Source: Planctomycetota bacterium
GTDB lineage: Bacteria > Planctomycetota > Phycisphaerae > UBA1845 > UTPLA1
Length of the DNA stretch: 8,248 bases
NCBI GenBank assembly: GCA_027295245.1
Contig: JAPULF010000329.1
Span: 1 to 8,248, forward strand
Direction: 5' to 3'
The position numbers and the translations under genes were made by a program. The notes under the pieces are model-generated. The model was given only the letters and a program-made list of their open reading frames with translations. It made no database searches and had not been told where the DNA came from. Numbering within the stretch: position 1 is the stretch's first letter; the number at the start of each line of letters is the position of its first letter. This document shows, piece by piece, positions 5,849 through 8,248 of this stretch.

Positions 5849-6373
5849 TCAAGCGCCCGAATTCAAGTCATCATCGGACCCGTCCTCGTTCAGAAACTCC
5901 AGGGCGGCATCGTCGAGGTCCTCGATATCGTCCACGTTCGAAAGATCCAGGTCGCTGAGGTCGTTGATGTCGAGATCGCTGACATCTTCCACCTCCGTGT
6001 CCGCGTCGGGGGAGTCGATTTCGGTTGGGAGGCTTGAAAACTTCGCCGGCGCACACTCGATCTCCTTCGGTTCTCCGTCGATTTGAACGACGAAGGTGAC
6101 CGGCCCCACCTTGATTTCGTCCCCTGCGCTGAGCGTCGTCTGGGTGATTCGCTCATGATTGACGAATGTTCCGTTACTACTGTTAAGGTCTTGCAGGGTG
6201 ATACGATTGCCGTCGATATTGAGCTTGCAATGGGTACGCGAAATCTGGTTCAACGGAATTCGAAGATCGGCATGGGGATTGCGGCCCATCGTATACTCGC
6301 CGGGGTCGAGGGGAATCTCTTTGCGGCTGCCATCTTTCTTGAACGTGACAAGAATCAGCATATCAGTTCTCAT
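5849..6373 (-). CDS. FHA-domain protein with a strongly acidic C-terminal tail
   Basis: A 174-residue protein of phosphothreonine signalling, cytosolic as far as visible. The FHA domain spans about residues 5-97 with the expected residues: YTMGRNPHADLRIP (27-40), ISRTHCKL (44-51) with Ser45 and His48, and LNSSNGTFVN (63-72), the loop that contacts the phosphopeptide. After Lys111 the tail (112-174) holds no Lys, Arg or His but 18 Asp and 6 Glu, in a rough repeat of the type SDLD/NDLS/DDIE. Such a tail may be disordered, could bind a basic partner, or could carry phosphorylation sites; this is inference. Start ATG at 6373 has no clear ribosome site. An ATG at 6361 (Met5) is an alternative that fits FHA proteins equally well. 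It is the first of three genes on this strand, diverges from hemW, and no Ser/Thr kinase is nearby. Confidence 0.92.
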   Translation of the reverse strand: MRTDMLILVTFKKDGSRKEIPLDPGEYTMGRNPHADLRIPLNQISRTHCKLNIDGNRITLQDLNSSNGTFVNHERITQTTLSAGDEIKVGPVTFVVQIDGEPKEIECAPAKFSSLPTEIDSPDADTEVEDVSDLDINDLSDLDLSNVDDIEDLDDAALEFLNEDGSDDDLNSGA

Positions 6374-6430
6374 GGTGGGACGGCACGGAGGTGCGTCCGA
6401 GTTCCACCCGCCGATCCGATCGACCGATTG

Positions 6431-6455
6431 CCCGCAAATCTAGCGAAATTGCGGG
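6431..6455. repeat. 25-bp dyad in the FHA-hemW divergent region, candidate operator or hairpin
   Basis: CCCGCAA (6431-6437) and TTGCGGG (6449-6455) are perfect inverted arms around 11 bp. The element sits in the 138-bp gap between the FHA and hemW starts and touches the candidate FHA -10 box. It could be an operator for one or both genes, or the top of a hairpin in the FHA leader. Confidence 0.4.
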
Positions 6456-6465
6456 GCCGGCTCAA
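6437..6465 (-). promoter_or_regulatory. candidate promoter for the FHA gene
   Basis: On the minus strand TTGAGC (6460-6465) and TAGATT (6437-6442) each match consensus at four of six positions with an ideal 17-bp spacer. Transcription would start near 6430, about 57 nt before the FHA ATG. No comparable promoter is seen for hemW on the plus strand. Confidence 0.3.
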
Positions 6466-6511
6466 GGATCGAGTAGTAGCAGGCCTCAAGGTCGTATTTT
6501 AAGGTTTTCCC

Positions 6512-7720
6512 TTGGACCGGATCAAGTATCAAAACAAAGCGTTTGCACGACCGCCGAGAGACGCGAGTTTACCGGCAATCGGCTGGTACCTACACATGCC
6601 GTTTTGCACCACCAAATGCGGCTACTGCGATTTCTACTCGCTTCCCTCGATTCCCGGCCTCGTGGATCAACTCGTACATGCCCTGAACGCTGAAATGGCC
6701 GGGCGCGACCCCTGCAGGCACGTCGAGTCCGTATTTATCGGCGGAGGTACGCCGACCGTCTTGCCGCTCGTTGCCCTGGGCGTGGTCCTCGATTCGGTGG
6801 TAGGCCGCACCGGGCCGGTCGCGGAATTCACGGTCGAGGCCAACCCCTCGTCCGCCGACGAGCTAAAACTCGATCTCCTGAGGAGCCGCGGGGTCAACCG
6901 CATCTCGTTCGGGGCACAGTCCTTCTACGCCGAAGACCTAGCCGTTCTGCAGCGTCTCCACGATCCCCGGCACATCGTCGAATCCGTGACCCATGCCCGC
7001 GCCGCCGGATTCGATAACGTCAATCTCGATCTCATCTATTCCGTCCCAGGCCAAACCATGGGGCGATGGCGTGACTCGCTTCGCCGGGCCGTCGACCTCG
7101 GCATCGAGCACCTTTCCTGTTACGCCCTCATGTACGAACCCGGCACCCAGCTCACCCAGTTGCGACGCCACGGTCGCATCGTCGCATGCGACGAGGATCT
7201 CGAGGCCGATATGTTCGAGTTGACGATCGATGAACTCACCGCGGCCGGCTTCGAGCACTACGAAGTCAGCAACTTCGCCTTGCCCGGCCGTCGCTGCCGG
7301 GCCAACCTGATCTACTGGCAGAACCGCGAATACCTCGGCATCGGCCCCTCGGCCGTTTCATATCTGGAAGGCATTCGCCAAAAGAACGTTCCCGATATCC
7401 GCAAGTACATTGAGGGTATGCAAGCCGATCCCGAATCGATCGTGGTCGAAAAAGAAAAACTCGCTCCGTTCGACCGCGCCTGTGAGACCGCCGTCCAAAT
7501 GCTCCGGCTGACCGAGGGCATCAAGTTCGATCTTTTTCACCGCCTTACGGGATTCGACGCCGCGGTCATTTTCACCGGTCAGATCCGCCGCTACTGCTCC
7601 GCGGGCCTGATGCACGCCACCCCCGACACGCTCCGCCTCACGCGCCGCGGTATGCTTCTCGCCAATCGGATCATGTCTGATTTTCTACCGGATGAGGCGT
7701 CCGTCGCCGGGAATGCCTGA
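6512..7720 (+). CDS. hemW: HemW-type radical SAM protein (haem chaperone family)
   Basis: A 402-residue cytosolic iron-sulfur protein. Start TTG at 6512 is well supported: AAGG (6501-6504) lies 7 bp upstream and an in-frame TAA at 6500 prevents any longer form. The radical SAM cluster motif is CTTKCGYCDF (32-41; Cys32, Cys36, Cys39). Next come GGGTP (78-82), EANPSS (109-114), RISFGAQSF (130-138) and LDLIYSVPGQT (172-182). Residues about 320-385 form the HemN_C-type winged helix. The short pre-cluster segment and the length fit HemW, not true HemN coproporphyrinogen dehydrogenase (about 450 residues). HemW binds and is thought to transfer haem. The usual HNxxYW motif reads A264-N-L-I-Y-W here, so the histidine is absent. 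No other haem gene is adjacent. The gene diverges from the FHA gene. Confidence 0.94.
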   Translation: MDRIKYQNKAFARPPRDASLPAIGWYLHMPFCTTKCGYCDFYSLPSIPGLVDQLVHALNAEMAGRDPCRHVESVFIGGGTPTVLPLVALGVVLDSVVGRTGPVAEFTVEANPSSADELKLDLLRSRGVNRISFGAQSFYAEDLAVLQRLHDPRHIVESVTHARAAGFDNVNLDLIYSVPGQTMGRWRDSLRRAVDLGIEHLSCYALMYEPGTQLTQLRRHGRIVACDEDLEADMFELTIDELTAAGFEHYEVSNFALPGRRCRANLIYWQNREYLGIGPSAVSYLEGIRQKNVPDIRKYIEGMQADPESIVVEKEKLAPFDRACETAVQMLRLTEGIKFDLFHRLTGFDAAVIFTGQIRRYCSAGLMHATPDTLRLTRRGMLLANRIMSDFLPDEASVAGNA

Positions 7721-7771
7721 GTGCATCGGTTCTGTCAACACTGCCCGCCTGCCTGCGGCCTTCTTTCGAGA

Positions 7772-7921
7772 TTATTCCTTCCGCTTTTTACCCGTCTTCT
7801 TTTTCGTCTTTTTCTTCTTTTTTCCGCCGTCACCATTGGTTTTTCCGTCATCCTGCGGAGTATCATCTCTAGCATAGAACAATAGCCTCGCACTCTTGAT
7901 GCCCGGCTCGCCGATCCGGCG
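7772..7921 (-). pseudogene. protein-like Lys-rich tail beyond the stop of the right-edge gene
   Basis: In the same minus frame as the right-edge gene, immediately after its TGA (7922-7924), 49 sense codons run to a TAA at 7772-7774. The first part is balanced and protein-like (GEPGIKSARLLFYARDDTPQ). It then runs through a Gly/Asp linker into a Lys/Thr tail (KKKKKTKKKTGKKRKE). Such basic tails are common at real C-termini. The only possible start inside is a TTG at 7880-7882, giving 36 residues without a clear ribosome site. It may be the amputated end of the upstream gene after a nonsense change, a readthrough extension (the stop context is TGAC), or a small gene. Type pseudogene is the nearest label, not a firm call. 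hemW ends 51 bp away on the other strand. Confidence 0.35.
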
Positions 7922-8248
7922 TCATTCACTCTTGTTCACTTGTGTCGTACCCTCGTCGCTTTCCATTGCACTGTCTTCGCTGCCGTCGACCCGTCGCAGT
8001 TCGATAACCGCTCGACTCGGTGCAAAACGAGCCTTCCCCCGGGACGCCAGCCAAGTCGACCCATCCGAAATCGCGACCCGCCCACCCTCCGCCACGTCGC
8101 ACCCAGCGACAAAGAACCGACCCGAAAGCTCAGCCAGCGCGGCCGACACCCCTTCGTCGGGCTCGTCTTCCGTGACGATCTCGACGTCAGGCAATCCGAA
8201 CCCGTGCAGTCCCACCGTGTCGCAGACAAATGTTGAAGTATCCCCGTC
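7922..8248 (-). CDS. C-terminal part of an unidentified protein, open at the window edge
   Basis: The minus frame is open from the right edge of the window to a TGA at 7922-7924, giving 108 residues, and the start lies outside. An internal GTG at 8215 exists, but the residues before it (TSTFVCDTVGLHGFGLPDVE) read as one continuous domain, so I treat the gene as partial. Visible are a GLHGFGLPDVEIV strand region, an acidic stretch, a helix (VSAALAELSGRFF), two short strand-rich blocks, and an acidic polar end. The TxGLxxxGxPDxE phrase faintly recalls DUF4261-type proteins, which I would not rely on. Codon use resembles the other genes. The odd point is the protein-like Lys-rich continuation after its stop. 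Confidence 0.7.
   Translation of the reverse strand, partial: DGDTSTFVCDTVGLHGFGLPDVEIVTEDEPDEGVSAALAELSGRFFVAGCDVAEGGRVAISDGSTWLASRGKARFAPSRAVIELRRVDGSEDSAMESDEGTTQVNKSE

Noticed and set aside
5825..5865. tRNA-like words (GTAGCTCAG followed by GGATTCAAG) near the FHA stop
   Set aside because: The two words are only about 15 bp apart, with no anticodon arm or acceptor stem, and the second overlaps the FHA coding end. It is not a tRNA.
5541..6086. Plus-strand open frame across the coaX start, the gap and the FHA tail
   Set aside because: Its Ser/Arg-rich C-terminal part is the antisense image of the acidic FHA tail, and its other end overlaps the coaX start. No independent coding signal is seen.
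7745..7766. CCGC/GCGG hairpin followed by TTCTTT as a hemW terminator
   Set aside because: There are only four base pairs and an interrupted T-run, too weak to call.
7692..7877. Plus-strand frame rich in Phe after hemW
   Set aside because: The Phe run is the complement of the Lys codons in the minus-strand tail. It is a composition artefact, not a membrane protein.

Overview
The window is GC-rich chromosomal DNA from a bacterium, densely packed with genes on both strands. I see no insertion sequence, phage gene, CRISPR array, tRNA or rRNA. The gene set (a GAF-PP2C stress-type phosphatase, an FHA protein with an acidic tail, a divergent type III pantothenate kinase, a shortened MnmE-like GTPase, a TTG-started HemW and a Lys-rich protein tail) suggests a Planctomycetota or related PVC organism. 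This is a judgement from protein style, not from a marker gene.

Layout. 1-202 is a leader with a candidate sigma70-type promoter whose -10 lies inside an 18-bp palindrome. 203-1120 (+) encodes a putative lipoprotein with a TPR-like C-terminus. 1152-1313 (-) encodes a 53-residue protein. A 318-bp divergent intergenic gap follows. 1632-2324 (+) is a UbiE/COQ5-like methyltransferase and 2430-3689 (+) is a GAF plus PP2C (RsbU/SpoIIE) phosphatase. The next three genes are on the minus strand and are transcribed in the order FHA protein (6373-5849), coaX (5609-4806), mnmE-like (4809-3715). coaX and mnmE-like overlap in an ATGA. The 239 bp between FHA and coaX are rich in inverted repeats. 6512-7720 (+) is hemW, divergent from the FHA gene, with a 25-bp dyad in between. 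7922-8248 (-) is the C-terminal part of a gene that runs off the window. Past its TGA the same frame continues as protein-like sequence with a Lys-rich tail to a TAA at 7772.

How the genes fit together. coaX (first step of CoA synthesis), the MnmE-like GTPase (tRNA wobble-uridine modification family) and HemW (haem chaperone family) are core housekeeping functions. All three deviate at normally conserved positions: coaX has Asp to Glu and Asp to Gly changes, the MnmE homologue lacks the C-terminal helical part with the FC(I/L)GK cysteine, and HemW has Ala in place of His in HNxxYW. The phosphatase and the FHA protein are two parts of phosphorylation-based signalling, but no kinase lies in the window and no link between them is shown. 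I do not see a clear new multi-gene system. The best leads are the structured FHA-coaX gap, the dyads over the candidate promoters, the split reading frame at the right edge, and the three divergent housekeeping enzymes.
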